A stretch of 64,000 nucleotides of DNA from Chaetorhynchus papuensis (Eukaryota > Chordata > Aves > Passeriformes > Rhipiduridae): contig VWYX01000911.1 in NCBI GenBank assembly GCA_013396525.1, forward strand, positions 1 to 64,000, given 5' to 3'. Below, one piece after another: positions 36,736-48,312 of the stretch. Each line of letters opens with the position of its first letter. The stretch's first letter is position 1. A program made the position numbers and the translations under genes. The notes beneath the pieces are model-generated. The model made no database searches. It saw only the letters and a program-made list of their open reading frames with translations, and was not told where the DNA came from.

Positions 36736-39700
36736 AGCTCTCCTGCTCCTCCACCTTCCATGGGAAAGAGATTACTGGGTTTCCCTCATTTAACTCTAAA
36801 CTGCCAGCAAGAAAGCACGGAAAAGTAAGGAAGTCAATATTTGATGATGGTATTTAATATGAATAATTAAAATTCAACTAAAATATCATGGGGGAAAAAA
36901 ATCGTTGTATGATGTACATTCCCAACTTAAATATACTTCTCCTGAAAGTTCACAAATATCTGGTTGCCTACATTTCTAATTAAAAAGAGTATCACTGTTA
37001 AGAACATATTCGTTAAATAAATAAATCTAGGAAATGGTGACTTGGTACTGTTACGTTAAGAAAGAACCACAAATAACTCTAACTGTGTCTCAATAATAAT
37101 GATTCAATTTCTTTGTGCAACCGAAGTCTCAGTTGCACAGAAATTATTATTTCATCTGGGGAAGGGAATATTCAGGAATAGATGCAAAATAGATACAGGG
37201 AAAATAGCAACGAAGCTCATGGAACATGGGGACTGCTAAGAATGTTTCTGCTTTATGCGACAGCAGTCACAAGTCATTCATTGGCCATTTGCCTTAAATT
37301 AAACAATAAGTCCTCAATTAGCAGATAAGAATAGAGCTTATGAGTTTATGTATTTTAAAGAATAAATAAGATGTATCAAGCAGAGTTACAAACTTCACAA
37401 TTTTTTTTTTAAACCAAGCTGCTGCTATGTCTCTAAATTGATCCAAAGTTAAAAACAGTTTAGAAGAAACTAAGAGGTGATACTTTTGAACCACAGCTTG
37501 AATCCCAGGACAAAAGACAATCCAGAAGATGATCAAACTCTCCCCAAATACCTGTTTCAATCAATATTAGGACAGCTCAAACAGTGTATGTGCACATACT
37601 GAAGCTCTCCTCCCCAGCTCATTCCAGAGTGAACTACGTGTCTGCTGGTTTTGTGGCTAAAGAATTCCTTGCTATTACAACCTGTAAGCAACACAGACAC
37701 CATCTGTTGGGAGTCAAGGCCTACTAACACCTTTCCATGCAGACAGGCAATTTGGGAAGTGTAACATGTCACTCAAGTAAACCTAAATTTCCTGTTCATG
37801 CATATCCATCACCACAGTACCTCTTTTCACCAATATGCAGCTTTTCACGAGCTGGAAACAGTGAGGAAATACAAATAATCCTGAAAAATAAGTTACATCT
37901 TATTAAGTAAGTTATTAATTAGGCAATAGAGCCAAACATTTAACTGGATTTCTGCATACAGTTATCTACTCTGTATTGCACCCTACTCTCTACAACTAAA
38001 AGGGTCATGGGCAAATGATTTTATAATTTTTTTTTTAAAGAACCTTAGTCTAAGAAGTTGGAACTGATAAATAGCCCAGCTACAAAAAACCAACTAAAAG
38101 TGCAGGTTTTGTAGATTAAACCCCCATGCAAAGAAAAAAAATCACAACAATAACTTAATATATATAAGGCTACCACAGTTATACACTATATACAAAATTC
38201 AAGAGTTGGTTTCATAAGATATTCATCCTCCTCAGGTACAGACTTATTTGGGTAAAAAGGCCATGACCGCAGAGGTATAATGCAATTATTACAAAACAGG
38301 TATGTCTGAGTTAAATTAATGGCTTTGTATTAAACATGAAACATAACTATGATTTTTACTAGAGGCAGTCCAGGGCTGAATGTTTCTGTGATGAAAACTG
38401 AAGGTGCACAGTAGTACAAGCCAAGTCCCTTGACACAGAAACTGAGCTTGCCTCAGGATGTGAATGGTTGGCAACAGCCTCTTTTTCATCCACAGTAAAA
38501 TTGCATCCAATTGCCCAGCCTGGAAAAGCTGCTCAACATATAGCTCAGGGATTATCACCTACATTTTAATCAGACCTACACGCTTTGAAGGATTCTCAGC
38601 TTCTAAAAGACCCTCTGGGCAAGAATTAACGGGGAAACCAGCCCAAAGCAGAGAGACAGAGCTTAGAAGGGACCACCAAACCCAAGGCACCAAAAGATCT
38701 GACTCTAAAAAGGCTGAAAAGAAGACTATCCCTCGGAACTTCAGCTTGCAAACCTTAGCTGTATTGGTAACAAACAGGCTGTTCCTTGGTCACACTTGGG
38801 TTCTTTGCTTTCCTGTCATCCCATCAAAGCAGTAAAGCAGAACACCTACAGCCTGGCCAGAGCTTGGAGTAAGCTTCTCTCACCAGTCTGGGTATCAGTA
38901 ATTCTCTGATGTGTTTGCAGTAGGCAAAAATGGAGCAGTGAGATCTCACAGCCCATGGAGAGGTGCTTCACACAGTAAGCACAGTCTGAGGAAGATGCCC
39001 TCCAAGTAAAATAGTGGCTGGACTAAACTCCACCCCAGTCAGCACTGGAGCAATTATCAATGTTACTAATGACACAGAGCCAGATACTGAAGAAGAATAT
39101 ACCCATACAGACAGAGTGACTATATAATAGTACAATTAATTCAGCACAAAAATAAATTTGAATAATACCATCATGATCTATCTCCTCCTCCTCACTGCAT
39201 CATTCCATTACAATGTCTTTGCACGGCTGCAGACGTGCAGTCATTTTGATCTTAACTGCATTTGCATACATTAAAAGATGTGAAAATCTTAAGATCTAAA
39301 TCTTTCAGAATGAGTGCTTTCTTTTGTATTGAATAATAAGGAATATTATCTAACTTATGAAATGAAAGTGTTTCATAAGAAAGCGTCTTCTAAAGAAATG
39401 CAGTTCCAGGACATATTTTTCAAAGTCTGCTTCAAGACTGCAGACTTCGTGGAAAGAGCCACCAGAGAGTCAGATGGAATAGGATACCACAAAAAGAAGG
39501 AAAGTTTGGGGACAGAAAGGAAAGAACCAAATATAGCAACACCTTTTAAGGTGAGGGACAGACATATCTATAACAAATAACAACTGAGTATGGCCTGGGA
39601 AGAGCCATTAGAGTTGGTGGGAGCACAAAGGAGAGAACACCTGAGAAGGATTGTGGAAAGAGCCTTCTGTGGGAGCTGCTGGTAGGCCTAGAAGGGAAAA

Positions 39701-40383
39701 AAGAGAGGTAAAAAGGCAGCACACTAAAACCTCAGGGTCCAGGTCAGAAGAGACTCAGTTTTAAGACTCATGCACAGCTTCTTCCAGCTCTCTAAACAAG
39801 CCCAGCTAAGGTGGCTGGCTCTGGGGACCAACAGCTCTTCTGCAGCTGGTAGAGGGACACACTTTCTGCAACTGGTGTGTAACAGCCTTAAAACTCTTAT
39901 CCCAAATAGAACACCATTGGCTTCAGGACTTTTTCCCCCTCCTGTTCTTGAATTTTCAGATGTTAGTCTAAACAATTTTACCCATCTTACTTCAAGGCAG
40001 AAAAACAACTTGTGCAGCAGTTTAGACAAAAAAGTTTAAGAAATTTAAATTCTCCTGGTAAGTAGCTCTTGCATTCTTCTGAAAACTTCTTTAAATTTTC
40101 AGACTGCAAGGACACACACATGCCCACAAACAGTATGTTATAAAAGCAGTCCACTCATTTTATCCAGTGTAGGTTGTTGTGGTTACCCACCCCCCCTCAA
40201 TTCTCTGTGGCATATTAGCACCTTACAAGGGAGACAAAAAAAATTCATAAGTTACTCAAAAACTGGTTTCTTGATTTTCTTAAGGCAGTTGGGCAATTAG
40301 GAATATGTTAGTTGGAAGATACAACCAGAGAAACTCGACACTGTGCAGTTTATCAAACTTACCTGTCTCCTTCCTTTCCCAGA

Positions 40384-40444
40384 ATTTTTAAAATAAAATT
40401 TTTAAATAAAAAATTTTAAAACAAAATTTTAAAATAAATAAATC
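40384..40444. repeat. AT-rich low-complexity, TTTTAAAA-type repeats
   Basis: Runs of AATTTT/AAAATAAA in alternation form several overlapping inverted repeats. This is likely slippage-derived low-complexity DNA. Confidence 0.7.
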
Positions 40445-41254
40445 AAAGGAAGACTGACATTTTGCATTTTGTTTGAAACGCCACTAAGTTAGCACTTTCC
40501 TTGATCATTCACAGTAAATATAGCCAAAGTTTTAACTTTTGCCCAACATTTCTCTTTTGTTTTAAAACACTACTTCCCCACCTCCCAGCAGACCCACGCA
40601 ACTTCTTTATTTAACTGCCCATTGTTTATTTTCTTCCTCAAATCCAACTTTGCTATATTTAATTAGTCTATGGATGCATCATCTGACTTCTCCTGCTCTA
40701 CCAAAATATGAAGATTCAACCTTTATTTTGCTCTAGCAAGAGAGTCTAACATCCATTTAGGAATCACTGTGTAGGGAGATGCATAGACAACTCCCTTGCC
40801 ATTAGCACAAGTGTCAAGACCAGCCACGTCAGACTCTTTCTGCAGGTGGATGGAAGAGTGTGAAGTCTAAAAGGGTAGCAGGTGAAGGAGGGGAATTGTT
40901 GTCACCTTGTTTTTCTGTGCTGCTGCTTTTGAAATGTGTGAGAATGAAAGACTGTTCCTATGATTACCTTTCAAGCACAAAAAAATTACCAAGGGTCAGA
41001 AACCAGTCAGCTACAGCATTGTCTGTTTTAAAGACATGAAGTCCTTTAAACTTTGCATTCAGTAGTTTCTCTTGACATGGAAATGAAAGGTTCAGAGCAA
41101 CTTTTTTTGTGTGTTGCAGTGATATTTCAACTTACTTGCATTTAATTTTCAAAAGAAACTGTTAACAAAAAGTTACTCCTTGTAAAGCCAGGACTATCTC
41201 AACAAAGACAAAGACAAATTGATTTGAACCAAACACCAAATTGAACCCAGAAAT

Positions 41255-41490
41255 CACACAGGATTAGTCCAACCTCGTTAAAAAACACCAAACAGGAAGA
41301 GCCCTCTGAGTCATCAGAGCTACTACAACATGCAACATCAAAACCTAATACTTGCCATAACATATTATTTAGCTCAAGCCTAAAAGTAGCTCGATAGCTT
41401 TGTCTCTATATCCCCAGAGGAATGTTACAGAAGCTGACTGGTTTAATGGCAAGAACCTTCTGTAATTTTCAAAGTAAATGCCTTAATATC
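41255..41490 (-). mobile_element. Possible ancient CR1/L3-like relic
   Basis: The plus strand begins with GATTAGTCCAACCTCGTT. It later shows CTCAAGCCTAAAAGTAGCTC and a stretch resembling the complement of the LINE end block. The order is right for an inverted L3/CR1 3' end, but the match is weak. Confidence 0.3.
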
Positions 41491-44400
41491 TAAATTATCC
41501 ACATTATTATGCCAACACTGACCTTTAACTTACATGTATGCTCTCTTTTTTCCCTTACTGTAAGTGTTAAAGGAAGCAGAGTTTTGGGGTTGTTTTTATT
41601 TCTTAATTCATCCCCTGTAGGAAATGCTTTCCAGTCCTCATAATCCTTCCCTGAACCTATCTCTAAGGAAAAACATATATGACCAAACCCATATAAATCC
41701 TCACAATATACAAGTCTGAGTTGAAATTATATTACTCAAAACCAGTCTCACCTGGTTTTGGTTTATGATTTATTTTCGAAATTTAAAAACTGTTATACCT
41801 TTAAACCACACTATCTTGGCCCTACCTACCATTATCAGCAGCACTTGCTCTCCAGTTGATATTCACAAAGATGGTTTCTCTCATGTTGTGCCCAGTAATT
41901 TTTATCTTTACTCCATTACAGTTACCTGTTTCCACATTCAGCGCCGCAGAAATCTGGAAACCCTCTTCCAACCCTCTGGAAGTCTTAGCACCTTTCACTG
42001 AACTGCCATCAATCCATGTGGTTTCTGTTTAACCAGCATTTCCTCCAAGTTATTACAGCAGCACTCTAAAACCATTATAATATCATGTACTGTAGTGACA
42101 CTCAATAGCTTCTATTTCTAGGCTTGGGTTGTACCCTTCAATATTCATGTTCTGCTATGACTGCTATGCTACTACCTAACGGCTGTGATATCCAGTCTAA
42201 CATTTTGCAATTCAAATTATTCCATTTTATACCCCAAGCTCCTGGTATTTGCACAAAAGTGTTTCAGCTTTGCTTGCACTTCAGCTAATATAACCTTAAC
42301 TGCACTGAAAGCTGGCATAGTCATAACTGGTAGTTACATACCTGACTACTATTCTCATATATTTATTGCACTTAACTTTTATTCTAATAATTGTCTATTG
42401 TTCTGTACAGTTACATCACTTTATCTGCTATGCTATCCTTGGTTTTCTACCACTTTTCATGTATACTTTAAAGCAAAAAAAAATAGGCATTATGCAAATC
42501 TATCACATTTCTCAATTTCAGGTTCTTCAGCAACAGAATAAATTCTCAATGCCAGCAAGCCATTTCTCTGGAGATTGCAGTTTGTTCTCATCTTTTCAAA
42601 GATTTCTCTTCCAGTAAATGCATTTTAAATGGTCGAAATTTTCAAATCCTCTCTGTAGGAAAAGGTCTCGAGTGATACATCTCTGTTATCCTGCTACATC
42701 TTTGTTCCAAGGCCTGGGAGAGCTCTGTTCAATGCCAAGTAAGCCTGCACAGAGCCATGCAGCTTCTTCAGCCCCACTGCACTCTTCCAAAACAAAATTT
42801 CCAGATCTCTGCTGTCTGCAGAGTCACAAACATACACCTGCAATTACCCTCCATTAGCCAGATTTCTCTTCAGCCTTGTTTTTTAGAACCTCAAGCTTCC
42901 ACTGGGATATTGAATATCTCGGTTATATTGATTTACCAGAGGATTTACCATTTCATCTAGCACAGCTGTAAACTTAGAATTTTGCATATGCTCATCTCTA
43001 CATTCTACCTCTATGCCAAAATCTTATGTGACCTCCAGCCTGTAAGCTTTTGGTCTCTCCATGACAAAGAAATAAAATAAACAAAATAATTTAGCAGGCT
43101 TGGAAAAGAGGTTCATTGCAACTTAACATTTCTTTCACCTTCCCCCACTCCCAAAGTAAAATGGGGTATGACCTTCACCACCATGGATTACATGGAGTTT
43201 CTAGGGACTCATCTTTTAACCATTAGTAAGAGGGGTGGGGGATCTTACAGAAAAATACAGGGGTGATTTCTGAGTATTATCTCTTTTTAAAAAAGTCAGT
43301 AGTCATACTCCTCTAGATATCAAAAATCCAAGTATCCAACTAGAAACTTAGGGCAGTAAACATTCAGAGACACAGAAGAAGATGTGACACTTGTTCTCTC
43401 CTCACAGCAAAACAATGCAGTCTTAGTTGACAGAACTTCAGGGTATTACCATAGTAAGAAAGCTCTGAATCTCAAATGGTGGCTTGTCACTTTTCTTAAG
43501 CAACAATAAAGAAAATCATGACAACGCATGAAAGCAGCAGCCACAAATCAGTATTTCCATCCTCTTCAATTGTAAAATGAAGTCAGAAGTAATTGAGAAT
43601 AAGAAACAATAGATAGCACTATCCCTGTCACTAGGAGATACTGATAGAAAAATAAGCTCTGCTTTCTAAAAGAGAATGTGAAATGAAAAAAACCACAACT
43701 AGAATAGAAGTAACAAAGACAAAAAGTTGCAGTTTCTCATGGCATAGAACAGAAAAAGTTAAATAGCAACTCTGTTCTGGATCCTTAAGACAGGTTTCTA
43801 AACAGTCCAGGTAACACTTAAAATTCCTTTGTGATTAAATTATTTATGAGAGCCTAGACTTAAAGTTCAGAAAATTATGATGGAACACTTATTCTATTTG
43901 GCATAATTATGAAATTATATACTTCCTTCTATGATAAGAACAAGAAAACTTTTTAGCACGTATTTTCTGAAGGTGTTTGGTCTTCATGTTTTCACCGTTA
44001 AGCATAAATGTTGTTCGCACATACTTGAAGTAAATACAAATATTTTTACTCATTTTAGATGCTCTCTCAATCTCAGTAACATAGCTTGTAATAACATTAA
44101 AAGTGACTTTTAAAAAAAACCAGCATCTTTCTCTTTTCCAGTGAGCTCCTTATTCTATTCATCGTGGAAAAGAGATGTACCTGGTATACTATGTTCTTTC
44201 TACTACTATATGATGTTAAAAAATGGGGGGAAGGCAACTAAAGCAGCAGTTGCACACAACCATAAAAGTACAAGTTTGTTTTTATTAGCATTTGGCTTTC
44301 TCTATAGAGAAGATGCAAACAGGAATATTACCAAAACACTATGTGAATTCAAAACCAAATGTATTTTTGTACCAAATCCTAAATTTATGGACACAATTAC

Positions 44401-44570
44401 TCTAGCATTACACCAGATTAAGCCCCATTTTTTTATCAGAAAGCTTAATATATGCAGATACCTTTCTTAAAAAGCTTTGAGCTGGGATGTTGGAAACACT
44501 GAACCTGTTCTCTCAGCTCAGACCATATCACAGAAGCCTAAGACCCGAACCCCAAAGTTACAAGTGCACC

Positions 44571-47500
44571 ATGGCCATCGTGGGTTTTGGTCTGGGCTTC
44601 CAGAGCTGCTACATCACTGTGGCGTGGGTCAGCAGCATTGAGACTGTCACAAACGAGTTCAGCAACTGGTGCATGCCCTCTGTGGTTTCATTTGGATCCA
44701 AAAACAGAGCTATTGGTGTCATGGCTAAAACCCAGGAAATTACTCATGTCCACAACACTGTATCTAACTTCAAGAGATTCCATGGCCATGCATTTAATGA
44801 TCCTTTGGTTCAGAAGGAAAAAGAAAAGTTGAGCTATGATTTGGTTCCCATGAAGAATGGTGGAGTTGGAGTAAAGGTCGTGTACAAGGATGAGGAGCAC
44901 ATCTTCAGCATGGAACAGATTTCAGCCATGCTATTGACTAAATCAAAGGAGACTGCAGAGAATAGCCTGAAAAAACCAGTAAAAGACTGCGTTATTTCTG
45001 TTCCATCATTTTTCACAGATGCTGAAAGGAGGTCTCTTCTAGATGCAGCTCAGATTGTTGTCCTAAATTGTCTTAGATTAATGAATGACAGGAGAGCAGT
45101 AGCTCTGAATTATAGAACACCTTCCAGCTCCTGAAGAGAAGCCACAGGTAGTTGTGTTTGTTGATATGGGACATTCTGCATTTCAAGTACCAGCCTGCGC
45201 ATTCAACAAGAGCAAACTGAAGGTACTTGGCATGGCATTTGACCCTTTCCTCGGTGGGAGAAACTTCAATGGAAAGCTGGTAAATTACTCTTGTGCAGAA
45301 ATAAAAATGAAGTACAAACTTGATCCAAAATCCAAGTTTGGACTCTTCTTCATCTATGTCAGGAATGTGAGAAAATGAAGAAATTAATGAGTTCAAATAG
45401 CACAGACATTCCCCTAAATATTGAGTGTTTCATGAATGATACTGACGTATCTGGAAAAATGAACAGGTCACAATTTGAAGAATTGTGTGCTGACGTGCTG
45501 CAAAGGATAGACATGCCTCTGCTTTCATTAATGGAACAAACACAACTGAAAGTGGGAGATGTAAATGCTGTAGAGACTGTGGAAGGAGCAGCCCTGCTGT
45601 CAAAGAGGACTGCTAAATTCCTTGGCAAGGATGTCAGTACAGCACTGAATGCAGATAAAGCCACAGCTAGGGGCTGTACTCTGCCATGTGCCATTCTTTC
45701 TCCATTCTTTTTAAAGTGAGAGAATTCTCTGTGACAAATGCTACACCTTTTCCAGTATCTCTGCTGTGGAACACAAAAGCAGAGGACACTGAAGGAGTCC
45801 ATGAGATTTTCAGCAGAAACCATGCGGCACCTTTCTCTGAGGTACTTACGTTCTATAGGAAAGGTCCATTTGAGCTGGAAGCTTTTTATTCTGATCCTAA
45901 TGGAGTCCCATATCCTGAGTCAAAAATTATGTATGTTATCCAGAATGTGGCAGCCCAGAAAGATGGAGAGAAGTCTAAAGTCAAAGTCCCTGTCTATACT
46001 CATGGCATTTTCGGTGTGTCCACTACATCTGTGGGAGAGCCAGTTAAAAGGGTGAAGATGTCAGTGTTGAGACTGAAGTGGAATCTCAGGACCAGGGGCC
46101 TACTGAAAACTTAAGCGATACGAATGAGAAGAAAGGTGATCAGCCCCCAGATGATAAAAAAATCTCAAGACAAAAGTGAAAAATGGGGAACTACGCATTG
46201 AAGCTAACTCGGTTTAGCAGTTAGGAAAAGATTTCAACATGTATATTGAAACAGAGGCAAAGATGATTATGTAAGATAAACAGGATGAAAAAAGAAATGA
46301 CGCAAAGAATGCAATGGAGGAATACGTATATAATTTCAGGGACCAGGTGTCTGGACCACATGAAAAGTTTGTTTGTGAAAAGGATCTGCAGGGATTCTCT
46401 GCCCTCCTAGCAGACAGGAGGCTGGCTGTATGAAGAGGGTGAGGATGAAGCAAAGCAGGTGTATGTAGAAAAATTAGAGGATTTGAAGAAATTAGGTACT
46501 CCAATTGAAATGTGCTGTCAAGAAGCAGAGGAACGACCAAGGCTATTACAAGAATTGGGACACAGGCTCCAGTACCATGCTACAGAAGCTGGGGAATTCA
46601 GGAATAAAGATGAGACATACATCTATATCGATGAGATGGAAATGGTGAAAGTAGAGAAGTGTGTTAGTGAAGTGGTAGCATGGATGAATAATGCTGTGAG
46701 TGCATGGGCTAAGAAGAGCTTAGATCAGGTTCCAGCCGTGCATTCAAGTGAAAATAAGGCAAAGCTACAGGAGTCAAACAATGTCTGTGAGCCGGTCGTG
46801 ACACAACCAAAACTAGAAGTTGGCTCTCCTAAGGAGGAAAACCCATTAAGTGAACAGAGATTATAAAATGGAAGACACGGGAGAAGATGACAAAAATTCT
46901 GAAATGCTTGAGCAAAATGGCGAATGTCATCCAAGTGATCAAAACACCATTGACATGGACCTGGCCTAAGCCACTGCACTTGCAGCGAATTATTTCATCC
47001 CATGACAGAAGATGTTTTGGCTGTCATATGTGATGGGGGTGGGAATGCATTGTTTTGGAAACTATATTTTTTTCTTAAGACTTGTCTGGGATATGTTATG
47101 TTGTGGGAGGAATAACAGTAAGAGTGTTGGTCATGACTATCCTAAAAGAAAAATTGCCTTGGTAACTTTCAGATTCCTATGGAATTGTGAGTTCATACTA
47201 AGCTTCTGTGCAGTATTTAACCATTTGCTTCACTAAAGATGAAAAGAAGCCCTTGCTTGGAAAAGTACTGCTCCTTCAAAAAGTTGTAATTGAAACACTT
47301 TTAGGTATTTGTAGAGGCCAAGGTAGTTTTCTTTTGTCTGGACAAAATCTAATTGAATATGTCAGAAAAAGCCAGCTTCTGTCCCCTTCCTAAGGACTTT
47401 CCAGAAGAAATCCTTCTGTCCTAAGGTTTTTGATTGTTGCAGTCCAAAGTACTTATCAGTTAAAGAAATGGTGAAATGTGTAATCATGCAGAAATCCTTG

Positions 47501-47634
47501 CATTTCACCTCTTGCTAAACAATACATTTTTCATGTGGGGTACATAAAATGAAGGAAATGCTAATTCTCTTTGTGTTATTGTGAAGCTTTCTAATGAGCG
47601 TTGAAATAAAGTTCATTTCACTGGCAAAGAAAAA
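44571..47634 (+). pseudogene. HSPH1: Processed pseudogene (retrocopy) of HSPH1, HSP105/110 chaperone
   Basis: HSPH1 is a cytosolic HSP110-family nucleotide exchange factor for HSP70. The whole coding sequence is present without introns, from ATG 44571 to TAA 46967-46969. Recognisable blocks in order: the ATPase domain (FKRFHG, KPVKDCVISVPSFFTDAERRS, LNCLRLMND, VFVDMGHSAFQV, FDPFLGG), ECFMNDTDVSGKMNRSQFEE, GCTLPCAILSP, the substrate-binding domain (VREFSVTNATPFPVSLLWN, NHAAPF, GPFELEAFYSDPNGVPYPES), the acidic loop, RNDAKNAMEEYVY, YEEGEDEAKQVYVEKLEDL, CEPVVTQPK and a C-terminus near IDMDL. HSPH1 fits better than HSPA4 or HSPA4L throughout. It is dead. Frameshifts occur near 45114, 45350, 45711, after 46020, after 46216 and near 46866. 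In-frame stops include 45132-45134, 46214-46216 and 46272-46274. The second phosphate motif (near 45590-45610) has a small deletion. The first loop has lost its Asp (GFGLG). The 3'UTR runs to AATAAA at 47605-47610, then A-rich sequence at 47627-47634. The 5' end of the copy is not defined. Confidence 0.95.
47605..47610 (+). terminator. Polyadenylation signal retained from the HSPH1 mRNA
   Basis: AATAAA in the retrocopied 3'UTR. About 17-24 nt further on comes AAAGAAAAA, which sits where cleavage and poly(A) addition would be expected and is probably the relic of the tail. Confidence 0.75.
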
Positions 47635-47640
47635 TTTTTT

Positions 47641-47703
47641 TAGGTTGGACTTGATGATCTCAAAGAACTTTTCCAACCTAGTTCATTCTGTGATTCTGCA
47701 ATC
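47641..47703 (+). mobile_element. CR1 LINE 3' terminus abutting the HSPH1 retrocopy
   Basis: Only the last ~63 bp of a CR1 element is present. It holds the terminal stem-loop region (AGGTTGGACTTGATGATCTC, then TTTTCCAACCTAG) and about two terminal octamers of the ATTCTGTG type. It lies in the same orientation as the retrocopy. A T6 tract and the A-rich end of the HSPH1 3'UTR lie immediately before it. It reads as the 3' end of one chimeric insertion, though an older CR1 fragment at the target site is possible. Confidence 0.85.
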
Positions 47704-48288
47704 TTTTGAAGAACTAAAAATGCCAATGTTGATTATCTCCACCTATATCATAGCATCTAAGAGCTATCCATCTATTCGCAAAACACAACTTCACCAATTC
47801 TACAGAAAAAAAACAAAGGTCAGACATCCTCATATTTGAAATGCAACTGTCACCATTTTTCTCTTGAGCAGTACAGAAGTGCAGTAACTGCTACAAACAC
47901 AAGAGGGAACACAGCTTCTACCACATCTGCTGAAAGCGCACAACACTAATTCTCCCAGGGCATTTCATGGCCATTGACTGAGTCCTTCAAGGAAGTCTGG
48001 CCCTCCTGCAAGCATTGACCTGTCCCTCTTTCTTGTCTACTCAAACTCCCTTTTCTAGCAGCTATTTAATTTCAGGCACAGCGTAAGTCACTTCACCCTG
48101 ACAAAGTCTGAGTAACTTGCCTATAACGCATACTCAGACATGTCTAGTTAAACAAGAAGAGCAGGTTTGATGCACACTAGACTTTTTTTAAAGCCAAAAT
48201 AATAATCCTACTAGTAATTTACAATTGGCTTCCAGATTGTGTCAGCAAATGACAGAGCTCGGTTAGACTTACCACATCCACTTGAAAA

Positions 48289-48312
48289 CACACACACACA
48301 CACACACACACA
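48289..48312. repeat. (CA)12 microsatellite
   Basis: A perfect dinucleotide tract of 24 bp, the best candidate for a polymorphic marker in the window. Confidence 0.95.

Larger units (their letters stand above)
36736..44486. other. Long non-coding stretch
   Basis: No exons or RNA genes were recognised. It includes an AT-only quasi-palindromic patch (40384-40444), a possible very old CR1/L3-like relic (41255-41490), and a strongly pyrimidine-rich stretch on the plus strand (about 41600-43050) that yields several chance frames. The flank up to 44486 gives no clear start point for the retrocopy that follows. Confidence 0.5.

Noticed and set aside
36159..36828. Frames of 70-117 codons on both strands
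   Set aside because: They are shadows of the ERVL-type LTR at 36162-36730 and its flank.
41765..42960. Cluster of plus-strand frames (up to 118 codons) as a possible transposon or gene
   Set aside because: The stretch is pyrimidine-rich and stop-poor. The peptides show no domain or family motif.
44571..46969. Functional HSPH1 or HSPA4-family gene
   Set aside because: There are no introns, at least five frameshifts, several stops and a poly(A)-like relic. The family-wide best fit is HSPH1, but only as a retrocopy.
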